From assembly GCF_018917435.1 (NCBI RefSeq), contig NZ_JAHLOQ010000002.1, positions 62,001 through 126,000 of the forward strand: a DNA stretch of 64,000 bases, read 5' to 3'. The notes below the pieces were generated by a model that saw only the letters and a program-made list of their open reading frames with translations, had not been told where the DNA came from and searched no databases. Shown here in pieces: positions 7,844 to 16,486 of the stretch. Source of the stretch: Intestinibacter bartlettii (GTDB lineage Bacteria > Bacillota > Clostridia > Peptostreptococcales > Peptostreptococcaceae). The first letter of the stretch is position 1, and every line of letters starts with the position of its first letter. The position numbers and the translations under genes are program-made.

Positions 7844-8857
7844 CTAAATTTTATTAATCAATATAAATTTCAAGTTTTCTATCCACCAATCTATATTTAG
7901 TACTTCATCTTTATTATTTAAATCAGCTCGTGCTATCAAAGCTGCTAAAAACATTCTGCATGCATATAACAATCCTACCTGTAATAATGTGTTCCATGTC
8001 TTTTGGGTAAATTTATAGCCCATATACTTCTCTAGTCTTTTTCTATAAAAATCTATCAATATAATTTTATCTACATCTACTTCTACAGAAGTTATTATGT
8101 ACCAAAATAAGTCAAGTGTGCATGGTCCACATCCACTATTGGCAAAGTCAATCATTTTTATATTATCGTTATCGAAATAAATAGCATTATCTGGTCTAAA
8201 ATCTCCATGTAAAAATGTTTTTGGGAAATATGGATATATTTTTTCAACACTTTCAAGATTGTTGTATTTTTCATATAATTCATCTCCAAGAATAACTTTT
8301 AATTGTTTCCAACCCTCATATACTTCTTTTCGCATTTCTTCTGTATCTTTAAATTTATCTACTGATAAGAAGTTATAATATGTTTCAACATTTAATAAGT
8401 CTTCGTATTTATTCACATCATACTCTGTAAATTTGGAGTGAAACTTTGCCAATGTATCTAGATAATATAGGTAGTCATGCATATGATTTTTGGAACCTAT
8501 ATACTCCGACATATCATTCATTAAAATTGCATATGTATCGCTTCCTAAATAATATCCTATATAGACTCCATCTATATATTCATGAAGTTTAGGATAGACA
8601 TTATCTTTAAAAATTACTAACTCTCTTCCTCTATCTTTGCTAGCTTTTGCAAGCCAATCTTCTTCTAGATTATTAATCTTTAGATACAAGAATTTTTTAT
8701 ACTCATTAGAATCTAATTCTATTTTATACATTTTGGATCCTGATAAACCTGATGTATCAATAGGATAAATATCTATATTGGTTAAGTTGTCCATTTCTTT
8801 TTGTAAATTTTCTTTGCTCAAAAGATCTTTTATAGAAGATGCTCTGTAGATGCTCAA
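7844..8857 (-). CDS. Aminoglycoside phosphotransferase (APH)-fold kinase, unknown substrate
   Basis: A 337-residue protein with the catalytic core of APH/choline-kinase-like enzymes: LHGDFRPDNAIYF near residue 217 gives the catalytic Asp and the magnesium Asn, and KMIDFANSGCGPCTLDL some 20 residues later holds the second metal aspartate. The N-terminal lobe is poorly conserved. Family members phosphorylate antibiotics, choline, sugars or thio-sugars; nothing here points to a particular one. The start is a TTG at 8857 behind GGGGGGA. The gene begins 74 bases after pduT on the same strand with no terminator between, so it may be the last gene of the pdu operon. It is not a known pdu gene and is unrelated to the GHMP kinase PduX. 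Confidence 0.7.
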   Translation of the reverse strand: MSIYRASSIKDLLSKENLQKEMDNLTNIDIYPIDTSGLSGSKMYKIELDSNEYKKFLYLKINNLEEDWLAKASKDRGRELVIFKDNVYPKLHEYIDGVYIGYYLGSDTYAILMNDMSEYIGSKNHMHDYLYYLDTLAKFHSKFTEYDVNKYEDLLNVETYYNFLSVDKFKDTEEMRKEVYEGWKQLKVILGDELYEKYNNLESVEKIYPYFPKTFLHGDFRPDNAIYFDNDNIKMIDFANSGCGPCTLDLFWYIITSVEVDVDKIILIDFYRKRLEKYMGYKFTQKTWNTLLQVGLLYACRMFLAALIARADLNNKDEVLNIDWWIENLKFILINKI

Positions 8858-8931
8858 GTCATTCCCCCCTTTAAATATTTATCCAAAATTTATTATTAAA
8901 TAATTATCATCATTTTTATATCTCATCCATA

Positions 8932-9483
8932 TTATTGTGTGATTTTTTCTAATAAGCTCTTATGAGGAGATGCAATAACTGATGTAGATGTAATTTCTCC
9001 CAGTTTTGCAAGTTCATTTTCACAAGATTTTATAGCTGATTTTACAGAAGATATTTCACCTGTCATTATTAAAAATCCTTTTCCACCTAGCCCTTTTGCT
9101 ATTCTAACTTCTATTAGTTGGACGTTAGATGCTTTGACTGCTATATCAGCAGCTTTTATTATTGTTAAAGCTGAGATAGTTTCTATAGCTCCTATAGATT
9201 TTAGCTCCTTAACATCTGAAGCTCCAGCTATTGCCACCAAAACTTGTGGTGATACATTATTTATTATATGGCTTTCAACTAAAAATACATCTGCTATTAA
9301 TTTTCCACGTTCAACAGAATTTTTAACTGCGCCTACATCTCCACTTACTACAATCATATATTTCCCTGGGCAAACGGGATTTGCTAAAACAAGTTCAACA
9401 TTAGCTGCTTTTACCATTTCATCAGCTGTCTGAATACCAATGGGAGTACTTTTTAGTTCTACTAAACCGATTGCTTTTTTCAA
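8932..9483 (-). CDS. pduT: PduT: iron-sulfur trimeric shell protein of the Pdu microcompartment
   Basis: A 183-residue protein made of two tandem BMC domains (about 1-90 and 95-180), forming a trimeric pseudohexamer in the polyhedral shell. Cys38 in ANPVCPGKY aligns with the cysteine that holds a [4Fe-4S] cluster at the trimer axis in Salmonella PduT. The cluster is thought to pass electrons between the lumen and the outside, working with PduS. It lies 65 bases after pduS and is the last recognised pdu gene. Length equals the family norm (184). The ATG has a GAGGGGAT site. No irregularity was seen. Confidence 0.95.
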   Translation of the reverse strand: MKKAIGLVELKSTPIGIQTADEMVKAANVELVLANPVCPGKYMIVVSGDVGAVKNSVERGKLIADVFLVESHIINNVSPQVLVAIAGASDVKELKSIGAIETISALTIIKAADIAVKASNVQLIEVRIAKGLGGKGFLIMTGEISSVKSAIKSCENELAKLGEITSTSVIASPHKSLLEKITQ

Positions 9484-9548
9484 GTTTATCCCCTCTTTCT
9501 TATGATTTATCTAAAATATCGCTATTATTTAACGTTAAAATATCTATA

Positions 9549-10880
9549 TTATTTTTCTGATACAATAACTACTTTATTAGCCTCAACTTCTTTTACAACA
9601 CCGCTAATACTTGCATGTATATTGCTACCTAAGCTATTGTCATCAATCATTCCTATTAAGTCACCTTTTTCAACTGTATCTCCTACATTTACTACAGCTT
9701 CACAAGGTTTACCTATATGTTGACTCATTAAAATAGTAACTTTATCTTCTGACACAACTTTATCTTCAAGAGGTGATTTTTTATCAAACTTAGCAAGTCC
9801 TAATTGTCTAATTAATTTGCTCACTGGATATCTTTTAAATTCTCTAAAAGGATGTGCCTTTTCTGGTTTATTGTTACAAGTATTCTTTATATTGTTTTGT
9901 TTCATAGTTTGTTTTAAAAGATTATTTAACTTCCATGGTTGTAAGTTCATAATACATGCGTATTCGCATAATCTACATCCACAGCATAAATAAGCATTTA
10001 CTGTGCTAATAGTATTGTCACATAAGCTTCCATATGAAGCTATTCTCATCATTTTATGTGGTTGTATAGCATGGCCAATAAGCCCTCTTGGACATACTTC
10101 ACTACAATGGCTACAATGCATACATGATGTTTTTGCATCTTTTAGCATTACACCTACATCTTTTTGTAAATCTTTTACTAAAGAATGATCTTTAGGTAAT
10201 ACTATAAGACCTTTTGTAGTTTTTGTTATTGTAGAATCTATATCTACAATTCTTCCCATCATAGGTCCACCATTTATCACTACAAAATCACTTAAATTTG
10301 TTCCTCCAGCTAAATCAATAGCTTCTCTAACAGTCATACCTATTGGCAATTTGAAAGTCTTAGTATTGTTTACTTCCCCAGTGACTGTGACATATTTGTC
10401 AGTCACTGGTTTTTCATAGTAATAAGCATTGTAAATGTTAAGCATAGTTTCAACATTTGATACTATAGCTCCTACATTTAGAGGTATTCCCCCTTCTGGA
10501 ACAATTCTTCCTGTTACTTCATATACTAAAACTTGTTCATCACCAGCAGGATAGAAGTTTTCAAGTTCATGTAGTTGTAATTTGTCATAGTTTCCTATAA
10601 TACTTTTTACGCTTGAAATTGCTTCTTTATATTTTGATTTTAATGCTACTACACCATGTGTAGCTCCTACGTGTTCTACCACTAAATTTAAAGCATCAAG
10701 AATTTCTTTTGTATGTAAAGCCATTAATTGTTGATCAACTCTCAACAAAGGCTCGCACTCTGCCCCATTTATTATTACATATTCAGCCTTAGCATTTAAT
10801 TTTGCATGGGTTGGAAATCCTGCTCCACCTGCCCCTACTATTCCTGCTTTTTTAATAAGGCTTAATAAATCTTTTTCCAT
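9549..10880 (-). CDS. pduS: PduS: cobalamin reductase, RnfC-like iron-sulfur flavoprotein
   Basis: A 443-residue protein that reduces cob(III)alamin toward cob(I)alamin so that PduO can adenosylate it. The N-terminus (GIVGAGGAGFPTHAK, then INGAECEPLL) is the RnfC-type nucleotide/FMN region; a SLBB segment lies near 160-210. Two cysteine clusters follow: CxxCxxCxxxCP at about 253-264 and CCGCRLCEYAC at about 299-309, ligands for two [4Fe-4S] centres. The last 80 residues form a biotinyl-lipoyl-like beta domain. Length matches Salmonella PduS (451). It sits between pduP and pduT, the classic order. The start codon has AGGTGAG upstream, 17 bases after the pduP stop. Confidence 0.95.
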   Translation of the reverse strand: MEKDLLSLIKKAGIVGAGGAGFPTHAKLNAKAEYVIINGAECEPLLRVDQQLMALHTKEILDALNLVVEHVGATHGVVALKSKYKEAISSVKSIIGNYDKLQLHELENFYPAGDEQVLVYEVTGRIVPEGGIPLNVGAIVSNVETMLNIYNAYYYEKPVTDKYVTVTGEVNNTKTFKLPIGMTVREAIDLAGGTNLSDFVVINGGPMMGRIVDIDSTITKTTKGLIVLPKDHSLVKDLQKDVGVMLKDAKTSCMHCSHCSEVCPRGLIGHAIQPHKMMRIASYGSLCDNTISTVNAYLCCGCRLCEYACIMNLQPWKLNNLLKQTMKQNNIKNTCNNKPEKAHPFREFKRYPVSKLIRQLGLAKFDKKSPLEDKVVSEDKVTILMSQHIGKPCEAVVNVGDTVEKGDLIGMIDDNSLGSNIHASISGVVKEVEANKVVIVSEK

Positions 10881-10897
10881 TTATCTCACCTCTTTAT

Positions 10898-12313
10898 TTA
10901 TTTAATGTGGAATCCTCCAACAAGTGTGCATCTTCTTTTTCTTGTGAATGATTTTGCAGAAGTTAATCCTTCTCCAGTTGGTCCAGCTATTGTAAATGTT
11001 GTGTATCCTTCCCCACCAACACCTATACCTGCATATGATGGTCCATTTTTAACGAATATTGTAGTTTGGATAAGTTTAGCCATTCTAGTTAATTTATCAA
11101 CGTTTTTAGAGTGCATCATTGCTGTATGTCTGTTTCCGTGTTCAACTTCTACAGCCATATCAATTGCAGTGTCAACGTCTTTTGCTCTAACAAGTGGAAG
11201 TATTGGCATCATTAATTCAGTTTGTACAAATGGATGATCTATATCAGTTTCCATTAATATAACTTTTACGCTGTCATCTACTTCTATGCCTATTTTGCTT
11301 AATATGTATTTAGCGCTCTTTCCTACAAATTCAGTTTTTATTTTCATTTTTTCATTTAATACTAATTTAACTAATTGATCTATTATAGCTTGGTCTTTAA
11401 CTTCATATGCTCCATGTTGTTTCATATTGAATATTAAATAATCAGCTATTTGATCTACTGCTATTATTTCTTTTTCAGCTATACAAGGTAGGTTGTTATC
11501 AAAGCTGCAACCATCAACTATATCTTTAGCTGCTTTTTCTATATCAGCAGTTTCATCAACTACAACTGGTGGGTTTCCTGCTCCTGCACCTATTGCTTTT
11601 TTACCGCTTGATAATACTGCTTTAACTACTCCAGGTCCACCTGTTGCAACTAATAATTTAACTTTATCGTGTTTCATCATTATGTTTGCATTTTCTATAG
11701 ATGGTTCTTTAACAGATACTACTAAGTTATCTGGAGCTCCAGCTTCTTTTAATGCTCTATTTATTAATCTTATAGTTAATTCAGAAACACCTTTTGCTCT
11801 TGGATGTGGACTGAATACTACTGAGTTTCCTGCTGCTATCATGCTTATACTATTGCAAATTATAGTTTCAGTTGGGTTTGTTGTTGGAGTTATAGCTCCT
11901 ATTACACCAAATGGAGCATATTCTACTAATGTTAATCCATCATCACCAGCCATTGCTTCAGTAGTTAAGTCTTCTATTCCAGGTGTTTTATCTATAGCTA
12001 ATTTATTTTTAATTAATTTATATTCATATCCACCCATTCCTGTTTCTTCAACAGCCATTTTTGATATTTTTTCTAGGTTTTCTTTTTTAGATAATTGATT
12101 TCTTATAGCTTTAACAAATCTATCTTTGTCTGCCATTGAACAGTCTAATAATTGTCTTTGTGCTATAAAAGCAGCATCTATGGCATCTTCCATTGTTGGG
12201 AATATACCTTCACCACAACCGTCATTTGAGCATTGTGGTTTAGTTTCTACTGCTTCTACACTTTGCATTACTTGTTTTACAATTTTTTCTATATCTAATG
12301 TATTAAGTTCCAT
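10898..12313 (-). CDS. pduP: PduP: CoA-acylating propionaldehyde dehydrogenase
   Basis: A 471-residue aldehyde dehydrogenase superfamily enzyme converting propionaldehyde, NAD+ and CoA to propionyl-CoA inside the microcompartment. Residues 1-20 (MELNTLDIEKIVKQVMQSVE) form a short amphipathic helix like the encapsulation peptide of Salmonella PduP, followed by a linker. The catalytic cysteine is Cys277 in FDNNLPCIAEKE. The acylating-type features TPTTNPTET and SPHPRAKGVSE are present. It resembles the ALDH half of AdhE, also encoded in this window at 33-36 kb. It lies between pduO and pduS in the operon; a GGGGGAT-like site precedes the ATG. Confidence 0.95.
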   Translation of the reverse strand: MELNTLDIEKIVKQVMQSVEAVETKPQCSNDGCGEGIFPTMEDAIDAAFIAQRQLLDCSMADKDRFVKAIRNQLSKKENLEKISKMAVEETGMGGYEYKLIKNKLAIDKTPGIEDLTTEAMAGDDGLTLVEYAPFGVIGAITPTTNPTETIICNSISMIAAGNSVVFSPHPRAKGVSELTIRLINRALKEAGAPDNLVVSVKEPSIENANIMMKHDKVKLLVATGGPGVVKAVLSSGKKAIGAGAGNPPVVVDETADIEKAAKDIVDGCSFDNNLPCIAEKEIIAVDQIADYLIFNMKQHGAYEVKDQAIIDQLVKLVLNEKMKIKTEFVGKSAKYILSKIGIEVDDSVKVILMETDIDHPFVQTELMMPILPLVRAKDVDTAIDMAVEVEHGNRHTAMMHSKNVDKLTRMAKLIQTTIFVKNGPSYAGIGVGGEGYTTFTIAGPTGEGLTSAKSFTRKRRCTLVGGFHIK

Positions 12314-12390
12314 TTTTTATCCCCCTAACCTGATCTAATTATTACTTAAACTGTATTTTACAGTTACTCAATTTAATCCTAAGTTTTGCA

Positions 12391-13515
12391 TTAATTTAAG
12401 TTAACTACAGATTCAATGGCATATCTAGCCACACATGTATCTTCTTCAACTGTACCACCACTTACACCTAAGGCTCCGACTACTTTTCCTTTGTATGTAA
12501 ATGGTATTCCTCCGCCAAAAGTAATTATCCTGTTATTGTTGCTCTCTTGTATTCCGTAAAGCGGGTCCCCTGGTTTGCATAAATTCTGCACATCTTCTGT
12601 CGGCATCTTTAAGCTGAGGGCTGTATATGCCTTGTTTAAAGATATATCTATGCTTGCCAAAAGCGAATCTTCCATTCGCTCCATCATCATGACATGACCA
12701 CCACTATCTACTACAGAGATAACCACAGGTACGTTTATTTCTTTTGCTTTTTGTTCTGCAAGAGATACCATCTTCTTTGCAGTTTGTAGATTTAACTCTA
12801 CTGTTTGATTTTGATCTATGCTAACAGATTGACCTGTATTTGCAGGTTTATCTATCTTTTTTTCTGATTCATTTGTGTTTGAACTTTTATCAAGTTCATT
12901 ATCACATTCTTCTGCTTTATCCAAAGCTTTATTTGCTTCTATTTGTCTTAATTTTTCTCTTACTTTTTCTAATACTTTTGTTTTAAGTTCTTCAACTTCA
13001 CAATAGAATTCTTCAACTCTAGCTAGTGCATATATAGCATCAGACATTCTATTTACATATTTCATAACTTCATTTCTTACTGGCTCTATTTCACTAAGAG
13101 TGACTATATTTCTTTCTGCTCTTCTAACGATAGTTCTTGCTACGTGAAGAGTTGCCGATACTTGGTTCTTCCCGGGTACAACAAAATGTGTTTGTACTCC
13201 AACAATTTCTGTACATTCATCAACTATACTTTCCAAATAAGAGATATCTTCTTCTGAGATTTTACCAGTTAACATTTCTTTTCCTTTTGCATCGCTGGCA
13301 AGTTCCGCTCCCAAACTGAATATTCTCTTTTGTATTTTATTTATATATGTTCTTACTTTTTCATTTTTAGATTGTGAATAAGCTAAACCTAACATTGAAT
13401 TAGCTTCATCCATAATCCCATAACATTCAACTTTTACACTATTTTTAGAGATTCTCTCTCCTCCATAAAGGCTTGTTTGTCCTTTATCTCCTGTTTTTGT
13501 ATATAAATTAGCCAA
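12391..13515 (-). CDS. pduO: PduO: two-domain ATP:cob(I)alamin adenosyltransferase
   Basis: A 374-residue fusion. Residues ~1-180 are the PduO-type adenosyltransferase: YTKTGDKGQTSLYGG binds ATP, and VRRAERNIV plus NRMSDAIYALAR complete the trimer-interface active site. A low-complexity charged linker (about 185-240) leads to a C-terminal GlcG/HbpS-like domain with SVVDSGGHVMMMERM and GALGVSGGTVEEDT. The enzyme makes the adenosylcobalamin cofactor of diol dehydratase. The start chosen is TTG at 13515. AGGATGTGAT, nine of ten matches to the full anti-Shine-Dalgarno complement, sits correctly for it, while the GTG at 13524 lies inside that site. The resulting MANLYTKTGD matches family N-termini. 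The linker is longer than in Salmonella. Confidence 0.92.
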   Translation of the reverse strand: MANLYTKTGDKGQTSLYGGERISKNSVKVECYGIMDEANSMLGLAYSQSKNEKVRTYINKIQKRIFSLGAELASDAKGKEMLTGKISEEDISYLESIVDECTEIVGVQTHFVVPGKNQVSATLHVARTIVRRAERNIVTLSEIEPVRNEVMKYVNRMSDAIYALARVEEFYCEVEELKTKVLEKVREKLRQIEANKALDKAEECDNELDKSSNTNESEKKIDKPANTGQSVSIDQNQTVELNLQTAKKMVSLAEQKAKEINVPVVISVVDSGGHVMMMERMEDSLLASIDISLNKAYTALSLKMPTEDVQNLCKPGDPLYGIQESNNNRIITFGGGIPFTYKGKVVGALGVSGGTVEEDTCVARYAIESVVNLN

Positions 13516-13533
13516 ACTTATCACATCCTAACT

Positions 13534-13806
13534 TTATACATCATCCACTTCAACGCTGTCCACTATGCCAACTACAGCTGAATCAATTGGAGAATTTGGT
13601 TTATTAAGCACATACCTAGCTGAGCTACCTTTTGATACTAATACGACTTCTCCTACACCTGCCCCAACTGAGTCTACTACTATTTCACTAGTTTCAGTTG
13701 GCTCTAATGTTTCATTTAATTTTGAAACTACTAAAAGTTTAAACCCTACTAGACTTTCATCTTTTGTTGTTGAAACTACCGTTCCTATTACTCTTCCTAA
13801 ATACAT
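13534..13806 (-). CDS. pduN: PduN: EutN/CcmL-type pentameric vertex protein
   Basis: A 90-residue beta-barrel protein of the EutN/CcmL/PduN family. Five copies form the caps at the vertices of the microcompartment shell. MYLGRVIGTVVSTTKDESL is the standard N-terminus, and the GAGVGEVVLVSKGSSAR loop near residue 50-65 is the family hallmark. Length is normal (87-95). It lies between the pduM-like gene and pduO, as in other pdu operons. Loss of the homologue in Salmonella gives malformed shells, so the protein should be essential for closure here too. Confidence 0.95.
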   Translation of the reverse strand: MYLGRVIGTVVSTTKDESLVGFKLLVVSKLNETLEPTETSEIVVDSVGAGVGEVVLVSKGSSARYVLNKPNSPIDSAVVGIVDSVEVDDV

Positions 13807-13833
13807 ATTCCCTACCTCTTATTTCTTAATGAT

Positions 13834-14682
13834 CTATTCTTTCATTATTTTTAAATTTAATTTTTTAGCTTCTTCATATGCTAAATCTGTAATTAGAGAA
13901 CCTTTATCTACAAATATACAGTTATAACCTCTATTTTCATAAACATCAGCTCTACTTATTACTTTTTTGTTTAATTTAGTAGATAATAAGTTTTTATTTT
14001 GAGGTGGATTTTTTACCTCTTCTTGCTTTTGATTAACTTGACTTTGATTATTTGTACCGAGATTATTTGTATTTAGGTTCTTTTTATTGTATTTTTCAAC
14101 TTTATAAAATAGATTTTCAGAAGTTGTTAAATCTATTCCATAACTTTTTATTGTTTCTAAATTATTTATCAATCTATTTTTATATGCCTGAGTGACATTA
14201 TCTCCATAGATAGATTTTCTTTCTTCATTTTCGATACAGCATGCATTTAGTGATGCTATTATCTTTTTGCCACTCATCATAGCTTTTGAAACTATATTAG
14301 TGACTAATGTATCGCTGATACAGTTTGCTATTTTTGATGCTGTATTTATTGTTAAACTTGGGATGATAATTAAATTATTTTGTTCTAGTAGCTCTTTTAT
14401 ATTTGGCTTATCATCTTCTTTAATTACATTTTCTATTTTTAGAGATGTTTTTATTAAATCTTCTGTCAAAACTTCTTCGGCTGCTTTAGATATTACAACA
14501 TTAAATTTCCATCCATCTTGTTGCAATTTATTTAGAGATTCTATAGATTGTTTAAATCCTATAGTAGCTCCCGTAAATAGTACTAGAGCAGTTTTTTGTC
14601 TTTGTGCTAATTTTTCTACAACTCTATTTACGATATATTCAACTAATGCATTTTGAATTAAATTTTGTAATTCCCTGTTCAA
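13834..14682 (-). CDS. pduM: PduM-like microcompartment protein with a flavoprotein-like core
   Basis: A 282-residue protein in the position of pduM. The N-terminal helix (IQNALVEYIVNRVVEKLAQR) resembles the start of Salmonella PduM. The last ~40 residues, VISRADVYENRGYNCIFVDK followed by GSLITDLAYEEAKKLNLKI, also resemble the PduM C-terminus. Between them lies a Rossmann-like region (ALVLFTGATIGFKQSIESLN, then IIPSLTINTASKIANCISD) like the flavoprotein (phosphopantothenoylcysteine decarboxylase) fold, and an Asn/Gln-rich linker at about 200-235. Salmonella PduM is only 163 residues, so this is a longer form. PduM is needed for shell assembly and its mechanism is unknown. Whether FMN is bound here cannot be told. 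Confidence 0.7.
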   Translation of the reverse strand: MNRELQNLIQNALVEYIVNRVVEKLAQRQKTALVLFTGATIGFKQSIESLNKLQQDGWKFNVVISKAAEEVLTEDLIKTSLKIENVIKEDDKPNIKELLEQNNLIIIPSLTINTASKIANCISDTLVTNIVSKAMMSGKKIIASLNACCIENEERKSIYGDNVTQAYKNRLINNLETIKSYGIDLTTSENLFYKVEKYNKKNLNTNNLGTNNQSQVNQKQEEVKNPPQNKNLLSTKLNKKVISRADVYENRGYNCIFVDKGSLITDLAYEEAKKLNLKIMKE

Positions 14683-14693
14683 CAGATCACCTC

Positions 14694-15515
14694 CTAAACA
14701 TTACAGTTCATTGCTATACCAAGAGGTGTTACTAAAAGTGGTTCTATAGGTTTTACTACATCTACATTAATTTCTTTTTTGAATACTGTTGCAAACTCAT
14801 CAAAACAACAAGCCCCACCTACAACATAGATTTTGTCTACATCGTATCCTTCTATGTATTTTTTTACGATAGATGCCATCTTTTGAACTACTGGTTTTAC
14901 TACTGTAAAAACATCAGATTCATTTTTCTTGTCTTTTTTGTATTCTTCTGCTTCTTCAAAAGATTTTTTTAGAAATCCTGCTAAAACAAGTGTCATATGA
15001 GTACCACCTGTTGCCTCATCAGCAGTAAAGATAACTTCTCCATCTTTTAAAATACTGATTCCGGTTGTTCCACCACCGACATCGACTACTGCCCCATCTG
15101 TTATGCCAAGCACTTCAGCCGCTGCAGTTGGTTCATCTACAATATTTACAACTTCTAAGTCTGCCGATTCAACTACATTTGCAATTACTTTTGTGTTTCC
15201 TTCTGTTATTCCTGGTGGAATTGCTGTTGCAGCACATGTAAGCTCTGTTCCTAACCTTTGTTCTAATTCTTCTTTTAACATTCTTACTACTTTTGTTGCT
15301 CCGATGTAATCTACTACTATACCGTCTTTTACAACACTTGAAGGATAAGTTGCCCCTGCTATAGGTCTATTTTCTTCGTCTAAAACAGATAAAACTATAT
15401 TTGCAGTTCCTAAATCGACTCCTACTTTTAATTTTCCTTTATAATCATTGCATTTTTTCTCTTCTATTAAAGTAGAGAATTCTTCTAATATTTGATTGCA
15501 GTTATCTAATTTCAA
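14694..15515 (-). CDS. eutJ: EutJ-family actin/Hsp70-like ATPase of microcompartment operons
   Basis: A 273-residue protein with the actin-ATPase fold: phosphate-1 motif VGVDLGTANIVLSVLD near residue 30, VDEPTAAAEVLG near 130, phosphate-2 motif AVVDVGGGTTGISI near 145 and adenosine motif YVVGGACCF near 235. This matches EutJ of ethanolamine operons, a presumed chaperone or reactivation helper of unknown client. The enterobacterial pdu operons lack it but clostridial ones often have it. Here it sits between pduL and the pduM-like gene with gaps of only 8 and 11 bases. It is separate from the diol-dehydratase reactivase encoded by pduG and pduH. Confidence 0.88.
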   Translation of the reverse strand: MKLDNCNQILEEFSTLIEEKKCNDYKGKLKVGVDLGTANIVLSVLDEENRPIAGATYPSSVVKDGIVVDYIGATKVVRMLKEELEQRLGTELTCAATAIPPGITEGNTKVIANVVESADLEVVNIVDEPTAAAEVLGITDGAVVDVGGGTTGISILKDGEVIFTADEATGGTHMTLVLAGFLKKSFEEAEEYKKDKKNESDVFTVVKPVVQKMASIVKKYIEGYDVDKIYVVGGACCFDEFATVFKKEINVDVVKPIEPLLVTPLGIAMNCNV

Positions 15516-15523
15516 AATATCAC

Positions 15524-16168
15524 CTATTTTCTGCTAATTTTCACTAAGTCTCCATTTTTTAAACAACAAGCATTTGCTTCATCTGTATCTACGTGCATTT
15601 CTAAAACATATTTATCAGAAACCCTAACTAATACATTTCCTAAGATTCCTTTTCTTTCACCTTTAACTTCAACATCAACTATATCTTTATCTTTTAAATC
15701 TAATTTTTGTGCAGTTGCTGGATCCATATGTATATGTCTTAAGGCTGCGATTGTCCCTTTAGATGTTTCAACACTTCCCTTTGGTCCAATTATTTTGATT
15801 CCAGGAGTACCTTCTAACTTACCTGATTCTCTTATTGGAGCTTTAACCCCCAATTTAAATCCATCAGTTAATGAAACTTCAATTTGTGTTTCATTTCTTA
15901 AAGGCCCTAAGATTCTTACTTTTTCAAGTGAACCTTTTGGGCCTTGAATTGTTACTACTTCCTGAGCAGCAAATTGACCAGGTTGTTTTAAATCCTTTAT
16001 TTTAGTAAGTTCATACCCTGGTCCAAATAAAAAATCTAAATCTTCTCTAGATAAGTGTATATGTCTATTTGAAACACCTATAGGGATTAAAATGTCATCA
16101 TCTTGTTGCATTTTCTCCATAACGATTTTTGTAACTATATTTACTAATTGTTCTTGAGATATATTCAT
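15524..16168 (-). CDS. pduL: PduL: phosphate propanoyltransferase
   Basis: A 214-residue zinc enzyme exchanging CoA for phosphate on propionyl-CoA, which recycles CoA within the shell and yields propionyl-phosphate. Metal ligands are visible in GVSNRHIHLSREDL near 35, the RHIHMDP region near 150 and the EMHVDTDEAN region near 195. The first ~20 residues (MNISQEQLVNIVTKIVMEKM) form an encapsulation-type helix. An AGGTGA site precedes the ATG at 16168; a GTG three codons earlier lies inside that site and is less likely. No propionate kinase (pduW) occurs in the window, so the acyl-phosphate must be used by a kinase encoded elsewhere. Confidence 0.95.
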   Translation of the reverse strand: MNISQEQLVNIVTKIVMEKMQQDDDILIPIGVSNRHIHLSREDLDFLFGPGYELTKIKDLKQPGQFAAQEVVTIQGPKGSLEKVRILGPLRNETQIEVSLTDGFKLGVKAPIRESGKLEGTPGIKIIGPKGSVETSKGTIAALRHIHMDPATAQKLDLKDKDIVDVEVKGERKGILGNVLVRVSDKYVLEMHVDTDEANACCLKNGDLVKISRK

Positions 16169-16195
16169 TTTAATCACCTATATATTTATTTTTAA

Positions 16196-16474
16196 TTATT
16201 CAGCTCTTTTTGGTAGTATTCTTTCAACATCTGTATGTGGTCTTGGGATTACATGTTTAGATACTATTTCTCCAACTTTTTCAGCTGCAACAGCACCTGC
16301 ATCTACTGAAGCTTTAACAGCACCAACATCTCCTCTTACCATTACAGTTACTAATCCTGAACCTATTTTTTCATATCCTATTAATTCTACGTTAGCTGAT
16401 TTTGTCATTGCATCTGCTGCTTCTATAGCACCAACTAATCCTTTAGTTTCTATCATTCCTAATGCTTCACCCAT
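16196..16474 (-). CDS. pduJ: PduJ/PduA-type hexameric shell protein
   Basis: A 92-residue single BMC-domain protein forming the flat hexagonal tiles of the shell, with a central pore for diol or small metabolites. The body ([20 protein letters not shown] and the later [20 protein letters not shown]) is almost identical to the pduA product at 23.2-23.5 kb; they differ mainly at the N-terminus, a few residues and the last residues. In Salmonella the second copy, placed at this point of the operon, is called PduJ. The ATG has a GGAGGAAT site. A gap of 12 bases separates it from the pduK-like gene. Confidence 0.92.
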   Translation of the reverse strand: MGEALGMIETKGLVGAIEAADAMTKSANVELIGYEKIGSGLVTVMVRGDVGAVKASVDAGAVAAEKVGEIVSKHVIPRPHTDVERILPKRAE

Positions 16475-16486
16475 GGTTCATTCCTC

